A DNA stretch of 64,000 bases from Myxococcota bacterium (GTDB lineage Bacteria > Myxococcota_A > UBA796): assembly GCA_029251165.1 (NCBI GenBank), contig JAQXDW010000074.1, positions 124,001-188,000 on the forward strand, written 5' to 3'. Every line of letters starts with the position of its first letter. The stretch's first letter is position 1. Made by a program: the position numbers and the translations under genes. The notes under the pieces are model-generated. The model was not told the origin of the DNA and searched no databases. It worked only from the letters and a program-made list of their open reading frames with translations. Positions 35,087 through 43,287 of this stretch are shown piece by piece.

Positions 35087-35740
35087 GTGACTGACCTACC
35101 CTCCAGACCTGCCGGCGGGCCGCTGCTCGCACCCGTCCTGGCCGCCGCAGTGACGCTCCTGGCTGCGACCTGGCGGGTCAAGCGCACCGACGATCATCTT
35201 CTCGATGAAGCGGTCGCTGACGGGGCGGCAGTGCTGGCGTTCTGGCACGGTGAGCAGCTGATGATGGTGCCGACCCACGCGCAGCGCGGGTTCTCTGCAA
35301 TGGCGAGCCTCAGCCGGGACGGAGAGCTGCTCGCGCGGGTGATCGCGCGCCTGGGCTATGGAGCGATCCGGGGCAGCAGCAGCCGGGGGGGGGGAGATGC
35401 GCTCCGGAAGAGCATTGCGCTCCTCGGCGGTGGTGGCTGTCCCGCGCTGGCAGTCGATGGGCCTCGCGGTCCCCGGATGGTGCCCCATCCTGGAGCGCTG
35501 GTGATGGCGGCGCGAACCGGTCGACCGATCATCTTCGGGGTCGCTCATGCCCGACCAGCGCTTCGTCTGGGTTCATGGGACCTGTTTGAGATCCCCCCGC
35601 CGCTGGCCACGGTTCGCATTGCCTATGGACGCATGGAGGCGCCGGCGTCTGATGCACCGGGCACCATCCAGGCGGCCTGTGAGCGTCTCGGCGAGAGAAT
35701 GCGGGCGCTCTCCGCAGCCCTCCGGGACGAGTCAGCCTGA
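35087..35740 (+). CDS. DUF374-family acyltransferase-like protein
   Basis: A 217-residue protein of the DUF374 family, related to lysophospholipid acyltransferases and Kdo2-lipid A acyltransferases. Visible blocks are AVLAFWHGEQLMMVP (containing the conserved H-x-x-x-x motif region), SLSRDGELLARVI, GAIRGSSSRGGGDALRK and ALAVDGPRGPRMVPHPGAL. An N-terminal hydrophobic helix probably associates it with the inner membrane. The start is a GTG at 35087. Its 3-prime end overlaps the Trypco1-like gene on the other strand by nine bases. Confidence 0.85.
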   Translation: MTDLPSRPAGGPLLAPVLAAAVTLLAATWRVKRTDDHLLDEAVADGAAVLAFWHGEQLMMVPTHAQRGFSAMASLSRDGELLARVIARLGYGAIRGSSSRGGGDALRKSIALLGGGGCPALAVDGPRGPRMVPHPGALVMAARTGRPIIFGVAHARPALRLGSWDLFEIPPPLATVRIAYGRMEAPASDAPGTIQAACERLGERMRALSAALRDESA

Positions 35741-36031
35741 CTTGGACCACTCTGCCGTGATTGTGAACTGCGCGATGTCGCCCTGACGGGCCACGCTGAC
35801 GGCCGCAGTTCCGTCCACACGCACCCCGAAGGTCACCGAGAGCTTGTCCGGCGCCCCCTCTCCAGCGGTCAGCTCCTTGAGGCGACCGGTCACCTGTGCT
35901 GCGAGGGTGAGCATGTTGTCTAAAGCATCAGCCTGAGAGTGGTAGACCCCGCCACCCTTGTCGATACCCAGCGCCGCCTCAGCATCGATCTGGATGTAGG
36001 TGTCGTCCTCAAGACGAGTCTCAAGGAGCAT
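35732..36031 (-). CDS. Trypco1-like (CU044_2847-type) small protein
   Basis: A 99-residue protein. The C-terminal VTFGVRVDGTAAVSVARQGD followed by FTITAEWS matches the pattern of the trypsin-co-occurring domain Trypco1, a small beta domain found in multidomain proteins of bacterial conflict and signalling systems. Here it stands alone. AAGGAGGA overlaps the stop of the upstream small gene and sits just before the ATG at 36031, so translation is coupled. No protease or NTPase partner adjoins it. Confidence 0.65.
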   Translation of the reverse strand: MLLETRLEDDTYIQIDAEAALGIDKGGGVYHSQADALDNMLTLAAQVTGRLKELTAGEGAPDKLSVTFGVRVDGTAAVSVARQGDIAQFTITAEWSKSG

Positions 36032-36241
36032 CTACTCCTCCTTCTTGTCGGTGCTCTTGTCTTTGCCGGCCGACAGACTCTTTGGACGATTGAGGCGCGC
36101 CATGACGACCTCTGCACCGTCATTGGGGACGCCAGGACGTGAGTATGGGGTTCTCTCATCAGGAGCGGCATCGGAGTGCTCTCCCGAGAACTGATCCAGG
36201 ATGCGTCCGACTTGTTTCTTCAGTCGACTTCTCAGTCCCAT
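36032..36241 (-). CDS. Small charged protein upstream of the Trypco1-like gene
   Basis: A 69-residue hydrophilic protein, basic at the N-terminus (MGLRSRLKKQVGRIL) and Lys/Asp/Glu-rich at the C-terminus. The ATG at 36241 lies five bases after GGAGG, which is preferred to the in-frame starts at 36244 and 36262. Its stop touches the SD and start of the Trypco1-like gene, forming a two-gene unit. No family is recognised. It is divergent from the cyclic-nucleotide-binding gene. Confidence 0.6.
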   Translation of the reverse strand: MGLRSRLKKQVGRILDQFSGEHSDAAPDERTPYSRPGVPNDGAEVVMARLNRPKSLSAGKDKSTDKKEE

Positions 36242-36337
36242 CATCCCCTCCAGGATGGACAATTTGCGTTCGCGAGCAGGGGAATCATACCAAGGCCGGA
36301 GAGCCCTTGTGGTATGACCTCGGCCAGAGGTGAGTCA

Positions 36338-36883
36338 ATGGACCGCAGCATCACACTTGAACAGGTGATCCACTTTCTTCTTGAGACCCCCATGTTCGAG
36401 GAGCTCGATGCCGCCGAGCTGTCTGAGATCGTGCACATCATGCAGGTCCAGAGCTTTCGGAGCGGACAGCCGATCTTCAGCGAGGGGGAGCATGGAGACT
36501 CCTGGTATGTGCTCTTTCGCGGAAACGCGGAGGTCACGAAGTCCACTCCGTTCGGACCGCAGCGCTCGGTCGCCGAGCTCGGCGGGCATACCTGCTTTGG
36601 TGAGATGGCCATCCTCGATGGCTCAGAGCGCTCCGCGACGGTCTCCGCGACCGAGGACACTACGGTGTTTCGCTTTCCGCGGGTTCCTTTCCTACAGCTT
36701 CTTGACTTCGGCAACCTCGGCGCCTTCAAGCTGGTCCACGGCATGGCGCGCATTCTCTGCCAGCGGCAGCGGAGGCTGACCCAGCAGGTCTCGGATCTGA
36801 TGGAGGAGGTCGAGGAAGAGAGGCGCCCCGAGCTTCGCCGGGACCTCGGCGATCTGCTCGACTCCTTCGTGGTCTCCGAGTAG
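36338..36883 (+). CDS. Cyclic-nucleotide-binding domain protein
   Basis: A 181-residue protein consisting mainly of one cNMP-binding domain: FRSGQPIFSEGEHGDSWYVL, the phosphate-binding cassette FGEMAILDGSERSATVSA, and TVFRFPRVPFLQLL. The C-terminus is helical and charged and lacks a CRP-type helix-turn-helix, so it is probably a regulatory module rather than a transcription factor. GAGGTGA precedes the ATG. The usual E and R of the cassette are present, so cAMP or cGMP binding is plausible. Confidence 0.85.
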   Translation: MDRSITLEQVIHFLLETPMFEELDAAELSEIVHIMQVQSFRSGQPIFSEGEHGDSWYVLFRGNAEVTKSTPFGPQRSVAELGGHTCFGEMAILDGSERSATVSATEDTTVFRFPRVPFLQLLDFGNLGAFKLVHGMARILCQRQRRLTQQVSDLMEEVEEERRPELRRDLGDLLDSFVVSE

Positions 36884-36886
36884 CGA

Positions 36887-37453
36887 GTGGTGCTGCTGGC
36901 GCTGGTTCTCGGCTCGTCAGCGGCGCAGGCCGCAGGTGCATGCTCCGACCTCAGGCTCCAGCCTCGCGGGGTCGTCATGAGCGGCTACATCTGTCCCGAG
37001 CTGTCTGAGGGGCTCGTCCTCTGCACGGCGTGCGGGAGCAGGCCCGTTCGCGTGACCGAGCCTGCAGAGTGGGGCTTCGATCTCGAGGCCCTGTCTGTAG
37101 CCGTCAGCGGGCGCGCATCGGACTCGCTAACAGAGCGCCCGGTTCGCCAGGAAATCGCGGACATGCCTGGTGCGGTGTACTGGGTATCTCAGGTCGGCGA
37201 TGGCTACGACGCTGCGGGCTTGCTGCACCCGGAGCGGCTCGCGGAGGTGGCCGGCACCACTCCGGTGGTCGGTGTCCCTGCAGTCGGCACCTTCCTGATG
37301 TGGATCCCTGGTGATGCTGAGATGGACAAGGTCATGGCGGTCGGTGTCCGACGCATCTTCGAGTCCGCAGAATATCCGGTCTCCGACAAGGTCTACCGCT
37401 GGCACAACGGGGCGTGGCAGGTCTGGGGCGAGGCTGTTGCCCCTGGTGAGTGA
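36887..37453 (+). CDS. Exported protein of unknown function
   Basis: A 188-residue protein that begins three bases after the cNMP-binding gene. The GTG at 36887 gives a short Sec signal (MVLLALVLGSSAAQAAGA) with no basic residues; a second GTG at 36890 is equally possible. It has four cysteines near the mature N-terminus in CSDL, YICPE and LCTACG, which might bind metal or form disulfides. Its partner genes suggest no pathway. Not recognised. Confidence 0.6.
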   Translation: MVLLALVLGSSAAQAAGACSDLRLQPRGVVMSGYICPELSEGLVLCTACGSRPVRVTEPAEWGFDLEALSVAVSGRASDSLTERPVRQEIADMPGAVYWVSQVGDGYDAAGLLHPERLAEVAGTTPVVGVPAVGTFLMWIPGDAEMDKVMAVGVRRIFESAEYPVSDKVYRWHNGAWQVWGEAVAPGE

Positions 37454-37504
37454 TGCTGGCTCGTGATCTCGCAGATGGGATAGTGCCCACTGAGGTGAGG
37501 TGAG

Positions 37505-38152
37505 ATGTTCCCGGTGAAAATAATCCGAAGCCTCGGCCGCAAGGCCGCCGCCCGTGTCGCAGACAAGGTCTCCAGGAACGAGCTGTTTGAGCAGCACGGT
37601 GAGCGCTCCAGGCAGCCTCCGCTCCAGTCGGCCTCTGAGCCGGTGTCGAAACCCGTCACGGCAGCCTCTCCTGCGACGGCTCCTATGACAGCACCCCCAT
37701 CGCGCTCCTCGGACAGCGGCCTGTCCGGCTGTGTTCCCATGGATGCTGATGCGGTCAAGGCCCTCCTTGGCCCGTCTCAGCGCCTCCGCATCGTCAACCA
37801 CTGGGCGACCTGGTGCGACCCCTGTATCGAGGAGCTGCCCCTGCTGATCGACCTGCAGACCCGACTGGGCGAGGCGGTCGAGCTTGTGGGGGTGAGCTGG
37901 GATCTGTTCGAGGGTGGAGAGACCCTCCCGACCGCGATGAAGGTCGCGGCGTTCGCTGAGGAGCACAAGCTGACCTGGGGCTCGGCTCTGGTGACCACTC
38001 CACCGGAGTCGTTCTTCGCAGCACTCGACATCGACTGGAAGCGCATCCCGCAGACCTGGATCATCGAGCCTGATGGAACCATTCGGCGTCGCATCGAGGG
38101 GGTCTTGGAGGCGGAGGTCGTCGAGGCCCTCGTCGCCGAACTCTCGGGATGA
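37505..38152 (+). CDS. TlpA-like thioredoxin-fold protein
   Basis: A 215-residue protein. The C-terminal 140 residues are a TlpA/ResA-type thioredoxin domain with the redox motif WCDPC in VNHWATWCDPCIEELPLL and the cis-Pro region RIPQTWIIEPDG. The N-terminal 70 residues are basic, then Ser/Pro/Ala-rich, without an obvious signal peptide or membrane helix, which is odd for a TlpA-like protein. It overlaps the nucleotidase start (ATGA). It may be exported by another route or act in the cytoplasm. Confidence 0.8.
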   Translation: MFPVKIIRSLGRKAAARVADKVSRNELFEQHGERSRQPPLQSASEPVSKPVTAASPATAPMTAPPSRSSDSGLSGCVPMDADAVKALLGPSQRLRIVNHWATWCDPCIEELPLLIDLQTRLGEAVELVGVSWDLFEGGETLPTAMKVAAFAEEHKLTWGSALVTTPPESFFAALDIDWKRIPQTWIIEPDGTIRRRIEGVLEAEVVEALVAELSG

Positions 38153-39651
38153 TGTCGCTGCTCTTGCTTGGGTGTCAGCCTCCACAGAGCACCACCACAA
38201 GCGCTGTCGAGATCCAGCACGGGCTGGTCATTGCCCACACCAACGACCTGCACGCTCACTTTCTACCAGAGCCTGCCCCTTGGCTGAACGGCAGCCCGGC
38301 AGTCGGTGGCTTCGAGGCCATTGATGCCCACCTCCGCGCGCTGCGTCAGGGTGGCGATGTCCTGTACCTCGATGCCGGCGATGTCCTGACCGGCACTCCG
38401 CTGATGGAATTCTCCGATCGCGGTGTTGAGGGGGGAGCGATGCTCTCCTTCCTCGATGCTGTCGGCTGCGACGGCTTCGCCCTCGGCAACCACGAGTTCG
38501 ATCGAGGCTTCGAGCACACCGCTCAGTTCGTCGCCGCCTCGCCGGTGCCTGTTCTCTCCGCCAACCTCCAGGATGCCAGCGGCGCCCCGATCTTCGACGG
38601 GCTGCTCGCGAGCAAGGTGTACGAGGTCAGCGGCGTGCGGGTCGGGGTCATCGGTCTGACCACGCCCAGCCTCGCTCGCCTGACCACTGGCGCGACAGCT
38701 GCCCACATCAACATCCTGCGCCCTGAGGAGGCGGTAGCTCCGCTCATCGAGACCCTCGCGGTCGATGCCGACATCCTCGTCGCCCTCACTCACCTCGGCA
38801 TCGAGGGTGATCGGGCGCTGGCTGAGGCGGCTCCCGAGCTCGACCTCATCGTCGGCGGGCACTCTCACTCTTCGATTCATCCTTCTGAGAAAGTTGGGAG
38901 TACCTGGATCGTGCAGGCCGGATCGTATGGGCGACAGCTCGGTGTCCTGCGAATGACCCTGAAGGATGGGCGCATCGCGGTGCTGGATGGTGTGCTCCAG
39001 GATCTCACCCTGGATGATCTCCCGGTCCCGCCAGGAGCTGCGGTCACCGCCTTGAGTGAGAAGTGGCAGGGAGCGATCGAGGCTCGCTACGGGCGTCCGC
39101 TCGGGCGGGTCGCCGACGACATCTTGCGCGGGGAGGGGGAGAGCCCGATGGGGCGGCTGGCGGCAGAGATTGTCCGCCAGGCTGCCGGAGCCGATGTGGG
39201 CATCATGAACGCCGGCGGGCTCCGGGCCGATATCCTCGCCGGGGGCCTCACCGTCGGGGATCTCTACGAAGTCTTTCCCTTCTCCAACGAGATCATCACC
39301 TTCCGAGTCTCTGGAGCGAGCCTCGTGCGGATGCTTCTTCGGAGCGTCGCTCGACAGCGCGCCGATCACTCCCCGCTGCAGCTTGCCGGCGTCCAGTACT
39401 CCTGGCGGCTGCGGCTGGATGCTCCAGAGCTGGTCTCAGCAACCGTCAGCGGGGCCGCACTGGACCTCGACGCGATCTACACTGTCGCGACCAACAGCTA
39501 CGTCGCCGAGCAGTGGAAGTACAACCTCGGGGTCGAGCCCGATCCCATATCTCTCACTGGCATGACCGTGCTGGAGGCTGCGGTGAAGCACGCAGAGGCC
39601 ACGGTTCTGTTGTCCTCTCCGCAGACGAGCGCCGTCCAGCAGGTCGAGTAG
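38149..39651 (+). CDS. UshA-like 5-prime-nucleotidase / metallophosphoesterase lipoprotein
   Basis: A 500-residue protein. MMSLLLLGC gives a lipobox Cys at 9. The metallophosphoesterase motifs follow in order: HTNDLHAH, LDAGDVLTG, ALGNHEFD, ALTHLG and GGHSHS. The second half is the nucleotidase C-terminal domain that binds the nucleobase (ESPMGRLAAEIVRQAAGAD, IMNAGGLRADI, FPFSNEIITFRVSG). It should dephosphorylate nucleotides or UDP-sugars in the periplasm for salvage or phosphate scavenging. It overlaps the thioredoxin-like gene. Confidence 0.9.
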   Translation: MMSLLLLGCQPPQSTTTSAVEIQHGLVIAHTNDLHAHFLPEPAPWLNGSPAVGGFEAIDAHLRALRQGGDVLYLDAGDVLTGTPLMEFSDRGVEGGAMLSFLDAVGCDGFALGNHEFDRGFEHTAQFVAASPVPVLSANLQDASGAPIFDGLLASKVYEVSGVRVGVIGLTTPSLARLTTGATAAHINILRPEEAVAPLIETLAVDADILVALTHLGIEGDRALAEAAPELDLIVGGHSHSSIHPSEKVGSTWIVQAGSYGRQLGVLRMTLKDGRIAVLDGVLQDLTLDDLPVPPGAAVTALSEKWQGAIEARYGRPLGRVADDILRGEGESPMGRLAAEIVRQAAGADVGIMNAGGLRADILAGGLTVGDLYEVFPFSNEIITFRVSGASLVRMLLRSVARQRADHSPLQLAGVQYSWRLRLDAPELVSATVSGAALDLDAIYTVATNSYVAEQWKYNLGVEPDPISLTGMTVLEAAVKHAEATVLLSSPQTSAVQQVE

Positions 39652-39697
39652 GGGCTGGATCCTGTGTTAATGTCGCGCTTCTTTAGTGGAGGGTGAC

Positions 39698-41194
39698 ATG
39701 GGCGAAGTGATTGCGATCTTCATCTTGTTGGCGGTCGTGGCGTTTGTGATCGCCCGGCTGCCGAGCGTCGAGGATGTCAACCACAGCGATGCGTTCAAGC
39801 GCCGACGGGTGATGAATTGGCTGCCCCTCGGGTTGACGTACGCCTTCTTGTACATGGGACGGTACAACCTCAAGATCAGCAAGTTTGCTTTTGAGGAGAT
39901 GCAGGCGGTCGGCGGCGGCGCGCTGATGGGCAACGCAGACTTCGGCAACATCTTCACCGTCGGCGTCTGGGTCTACGGCTCGTCGTTCTTGCTCAACGGT
40001 CCCCTGACCGATCGCTTCGGCGGCAAGCTCGCCATCCTCACCGGTGCGGCAGGGGCTGCGATTGCAAATGCGCTGATGGGCCTCTGTGCGTGGTCGCTGC
40101 TCAACCAGGGACCGGGGTACCTGACCATCGCCGAGAACTTCGTGACGGTCTTCTCTGTGCTCTATGGCATGAACATGTACTTCCAGAGCTTCGGTGCCGT
40201 CGCGATCGTCAAGTGCAATGCCCCCTGGTTCCACGTCCGGGAGCGCGGGGTCTTCGGTGCGATCTTTGGCATCCTCATCTCGCTGGGGATCTACTTCGCC
40301 TTCGACATCGGCTACAAGATCGTCAAAACCGAGAGCCTCGGAGTCATCGGCGTCTTCATGGTCCCGGCGGTCCTGCTGGTGGCGATGTGGGTGGTGGACT
40401 TCTTCGTCGTCGAGAACACCCCCGGCAATGCTGGACTGGAAGACTTCGACACCGCGGATGCCTCTTCTGGTGACGACGGACCTCAGCTTGGCCCGCTCGC
40501 CGTGTTCAAGAAGATGCTCACCAATCCGGTCATCATCACGATTGCCCTTGTCGAGTTCTGCAGCGGCTTCATCCGCCAGGCGCCGATGCAGTGGTACCGA
40601 ACCTTTGCCAAGCAGACGGACGCAGCGCTGCACCTCAAGGGCGACTTCATCTATGACCACTGGGGCATGTGGCTGTGCTGCGCGGGCATCATGGGCGGCG
40701 TGCTCGCCGGGGTGATCTCTGACCGGGTGTTCAACTCACGGCGTGGTCCGGTGGCGGCAATCCTCTACGGTGGTGTGCTGATCGGCTCCATCGCGCTGCT
40801 TGCCCTGTACAAGACCCCTGCGATTGATCTGGGCATCACTACCCTCTCCATTCCCGGTGTGATCGCCATCCTCATCTCGATGTGCGTCATCGGTGTCCAC
40901 GGCATGCTCTCCGGCACCGCCAGCATGGACTTCGGCGGCAAGAAGAACGTCGGCATCGCGGTCGGCATCATCGATGGCTTCGTCTACCTGGGCACGGGCG
41001 TCATGTCCCTGACCTACGCCAACATCCTTCCTCAGGAGGAGTTCGATGCCTCTGGTGCGCTGATCGGTGCGGTCACCGAGCCGAGCAACTGGGTTGGATG
41101 GCCGGTGTCGATGATCATCGTCGCCATCGGCGGTCTGCTCCTCGCCACTCGGGTCTGGAACGCCAAGCCCAAGGGAAAAGCCGCTGCACACTGA
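39698..41194 (+). CDS. Organophosphate:phosphate antiporter-type MFS transporter
   Basis: A 498-residue inner-membrane protein with 12 predicted transmembrane segments. The first loop YAFLYMGRYNLKISK and the family-like RFGGKLAILTGAAGAAIANA, with MNMYFQSFGAVAIVKCNAPW, recall GlpT/UhpT-type OPA transporters that exchange sugar phosphates or glycerol-3-phosphate for phosphate. GGAGG six bases upstream fixes the ATG at 39698. It lies directly after the nucleotidase, so uptake of phosphorylated compounds is a plausible link. Substrate unknown. Confidence 0.82.
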   Translation: MGEVIAIFILLAVVAFVIARLPSVEDVNHSDAFKRRRVMNWLPLGLTYAFLYMGRYNLKISKFAFEEMQAVGGGALMGNADFGNIFTVGVWVYGSSFLLNGPLTDRFGGKLAILTGAAGAAIANALMGLCAWSLLNQGPGYLTIAENFVTVFSVLYGMNMYFQSFGAVAIVKCNAPWFHVRERGVFGAIFGILISLGIYFAFDIGYKIVKTESLGVIGVFMVPAVLLVAMWVVDFFVVENTPGNAGLEDFDTADASSGDDGPQLGPLAVFKKMLTNPVIITIALVEFCSGFIRQAPMQWYRTFAKQTDAALHLKGDFIYDHWGMWLCCAGIMGGVLAGVISDRVFNSRRGPVAAILYGGVLIGSIALLALYKTPAIDLGITTLSIPGVIAILISMCVIGVHGMLSGTASMDFGGKKNVGIAVGIIDGFVYLGTGVMSLTYANILPQEEFDASGALIGAVTEPSNWVGWPVSMIIVAIGGLLLATRVWNAKPKGKAAAH

Positions 41195-41240
41195 GGTGAC
41201 GGCGGCTTCGCGCTGAGCGTCTCATGAGGCGCTGTGCTGT

Positions 41241-41272
41241 GAGGGCAGGGGGCCTGGGCGCCTCCTGCCCTC
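41241..41272. terminator. Hairpin between convergent genes
   Basis: gagggcagg (41241-41249) pairs with cctgccctc (41264-41272), extended by inner pairs to a loop of about six bases. It lies between the stops of the transporter gene and the reductase gene and probably ends both transcripts. No long T-tract follows. Confidence 0.6.
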
Positions 41273-41281
41273 TCTGTGTTG

Positions 41282-42286
41282 TCAGTCTCGGCGGGGCGGG
41301 GGACCGATGGGCATGTCTTCCAGCTTCGCAGTGCCCGGCTCGTAGACCGTGGCGTAGAACTGCGGGTGCACCATGTGCTTCTCGCGCAGCTCGGGATCCC
41401 GGCGAATGGACATCAGCTGCGTGGACGGAGGGAGCCCGGCATCGTAGCCGCTGAACGGGATGTTGAAGTTGGACTTCGTGGTGTCGGGATCGACGGTGAA
41501 GTCCTCGGTGAACCAGAGGTTCATCTCGTTGAGCTGGTTGGCGAAGCGCCGGACCGGGCGCCGCAGCTTGCTGCCGAGGGTGACCACCGGTCCAGGCAAG
41601 ACCTTGCTGTTGGGCTCAACCTCGACTGCTGCGCAGGCCCGCGTGAAGGCCTCCATCGCGCTCATGGTCTCCAGGCCACCGACCTCGATGGTCCGGTTCT
41701 TGACGCTCTCCTGATCGAGGCAAGAGATGAGCATCAGGGCCAGGTCCCGGGTGTTGAGCGGGTTGATCTGGTTGTTGCCGTGGCCGGGGAGGTAGACCTG
41801 CCCCTTGTCTCGAACCTTCAGCGCGAGATCGAGGAAGTGCTGCTCGTGGAGTCCTGCCCGCAGAATGGTGTACTCCAGCCCGGAGTTGATGAGGAGCTCC
41901 TCGGCACCCTTGCGGCTGTAGAACGAGGGGACGCTGTAGCCACGGTCGACACCCATGCACGAGAGCAGGACCACGCGCTTGATGCCGCGCTCCTTGGCGA
42001 TCTCAAACAGCTTCGCGTGGCCCTCGATGGTCACGGAGGTGTGGTTGTTGTCTCGGCTCTCCGTGCGAACCCCAGAGCAGACAATGAGGTACTCCATGTC
42101 TCTCGTCGCGCGACGAACGCTGAGCTCGTCTCGTAGATCGCCGAAGAAGTAGTTGCAGCCCGTGTCGTTAAGCCAGAAGTACTCGCTGCCTTTGCGAACG
42201 AGGCTCCTGACGTCCAGCTTCAGGCGACGCAGGGTTCGGACAACCTGCTCTCCGACGCGGCCAGTCGGTCCGGTCACAAGAATCAT
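41282..42286 (-). CDS. NmrA/Ycf39-like NAD(P)-binding protein (atypical SDR)
   Basis: A 334-residue Rossmann-fold protein. The dinucleotide-binding motif ILVTGPTGRVGEQVVRTL opens the protein, with FFGDLRDELSVRRA, KRVVLLSCMGVDRG and a GLEYTILRAGLH block typical of NmrA/Ycf39-like atypical short-chain dehydrogenases. The usual YxxxK is replaced by YSRKGAEELL. The start at 42286 is the first ATG before the motif. It is probably a reductase or a redox sensor; the substrate is unknown. Confidence 0.83.
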   Translation of the reverse strand: MILVTGPTGRVGEQVVRTLRRLKLDVRSLVRKGSEYFWLNDTGCNYFFGDLRDELSVRRATRDMEYLIVCSGVRTESRDNNHTSVTIEGHAKLFEIAKERGIKRVVLLSCMGVDRGYSVPSFYSRKGAEELLINSGLEYTILRAGLHEQHFLDLALKVRDKGQVYLPGHGNNQINPLNTRDLALMLISCLDQESVKNRTIEVGGLETMSAMEAFTRACAAVEVEPNSKVLPGPVVTLGSKLRRPVRRFANQLNEMNLWFTEDFTVDPDTTKSNFNIPFSGYDAGLPPSTQLMSIRRDPELREKHMVHPQFYATVYEPGTAKLEDMPIGPPPRRD

Positions 42287-42410
42287 CTGTGGACTCCACT
42301 GTCAGTGGTGTTGCGGTGATTGATTGGGTGAGTTGTCGACAACACGGTTGCCGACGGATGGGGGGGAGGGTAGCTGGCTTAGCGGCGTTTGTCGCGTACC
42401 TGGAGGGGGT

Positions 42411-42863
42411 TTGGAACACGAACAGCCAGACACAGCAGCCGAAGATGGACCTGATGAAGCCGGACCTGCTGAAGATTCAACCCATGCATCGACTCCTATC
42501 GGTGGTGGGCGTGGGCAAGAAGAGGCGCTGACGGCGGCCGGTGCGGCGTTGTCAGATGCGGTGGGTTCATTGCTGCGAATTGCAGCCGAGCGAGGGCGTC
42601 GAAGCCTCGGTCGGGCGGCGATGCAGGGGCGCGCGCGCATGGAGATGCGCCAGCTCCAGAAGGATCGGACTCGGATGACAGAGAAGCTCGGCCGAGAAGT
42701 GATTCGTCTCGTCGAGGGCGGCGAGCTGGACCACCCGGGCCTGCTTCGCGGTGTCGATCGCATCCGCGAGCAGGATGCGCGCATTGCGGAATCAGCGCGG
42801 AATCAGCCGGTCGGTGAAGATGGCGAGCAGAAAAATGTTGACCCCTCCGCAGAGGTTAAATAA
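42411..42863 (+). CDS. Hypothetical helical protein
   Basis: A 150-residue hydrophilic protein. The TTG at 42411 follows GGAGG by four bases; upstream residues of the open frame look noncoding. An acidic N-terminus is followed by a Glu/Arg/Gln-rich helix (RMEMRQLQKDRTRMTEKLGR) that may form a coiled coil. It lies just before tRNA-Ala and might share its transcript. No family is recognised. Confidence 0.5.
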   Translation: MEHEQPDTAAEDGPDEAGPAEDSTHASTPIGGGRGQEEALTAAGAALSDAVGSLLRIAAERGRRSLGRAAMQGRARMEMRQLQKDRTRMTEKLGREVIRLVEGGELDHPGLLRGVDRIREQDARIAESARNQPVGEDGEQKNVDPSAEVK

Positions 42864-42905
42864 GCACGCTGAGCGTTGGGTGGAAATCCTTCGCGTCCCA
42901 CTTGT

Positions 42906-42981
42906 GGGGGTATAGCTCAGTTGGGAGAGCATTAGACTGGCAGTCTGAGGGTCAGGGGTTCGAGTCCCCTTACCTCCACCA
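42906..42981 (+). tRNA. tRNA-Ala (GGC anticodon)
   Basis: A 76-base cloverleaf: acceptor GGGGGTA pairs with TACCTCC and keeps the G3:U70 identity pair of alanine tRNAs. The D-arm is GCTC...GAGC, the anticodon loop CTGGCAG gives GGC, and the T-loop is GGTTCGAGTCC. CCA is encoded. A strong terminator follows within ten bases. Confidence 0.96.
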
Positions 42982-42990
42982 CTTACGAAG

Positions 42991-43021
42991 ACACCTCGCC
43001 CTGTGCGGGGTGTTTTTTTTT
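42991..43021 (+). terminator. Rho-independent terminator after tRNA-Ala
   Basis: acacctcg (42991-42998) pairs with cggggtgt (43005-43012) with one G-T pair, a seven-base loop, and a run of nine T. Confidence 0.9.
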
Positions 43022-43287
43022 GGCTGCGGCAGCTCGACCCTCTCTTAGGTTGGTCAGGTCGGTCTTCCGCGACCGTCGTGACCGATACGCTCTCGAGTCT
43101 GGACCTCTGGCGGTTGAACTCTGGGCAGGTGCAGACCTTTCTGGGATCATGCACCTCCACTGACGTGTTTACCTTTGGTGTGGTCGGACAGAGCTCCCAA
43201 ACTTCAGTTGGCAGCATGGTTGGCCTCGTCATAAACAAATCCTTGAGATCTCAACACAAAACAGGTCCCCATCCAGGAGAACGCTTC
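43022..43287. other. Spacer between tRNA-Ala terminator and M16 peptidase
   Basis: 266 bases with no convincing gene. The peptidase frame is open back to 43003, but the codons lack the GC third-position bias and the translated residues resemble no M16 N-terminus. A promoter for the peptidase is expected here; I see no strong -35/-10 pair. Confidence 0.4.
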
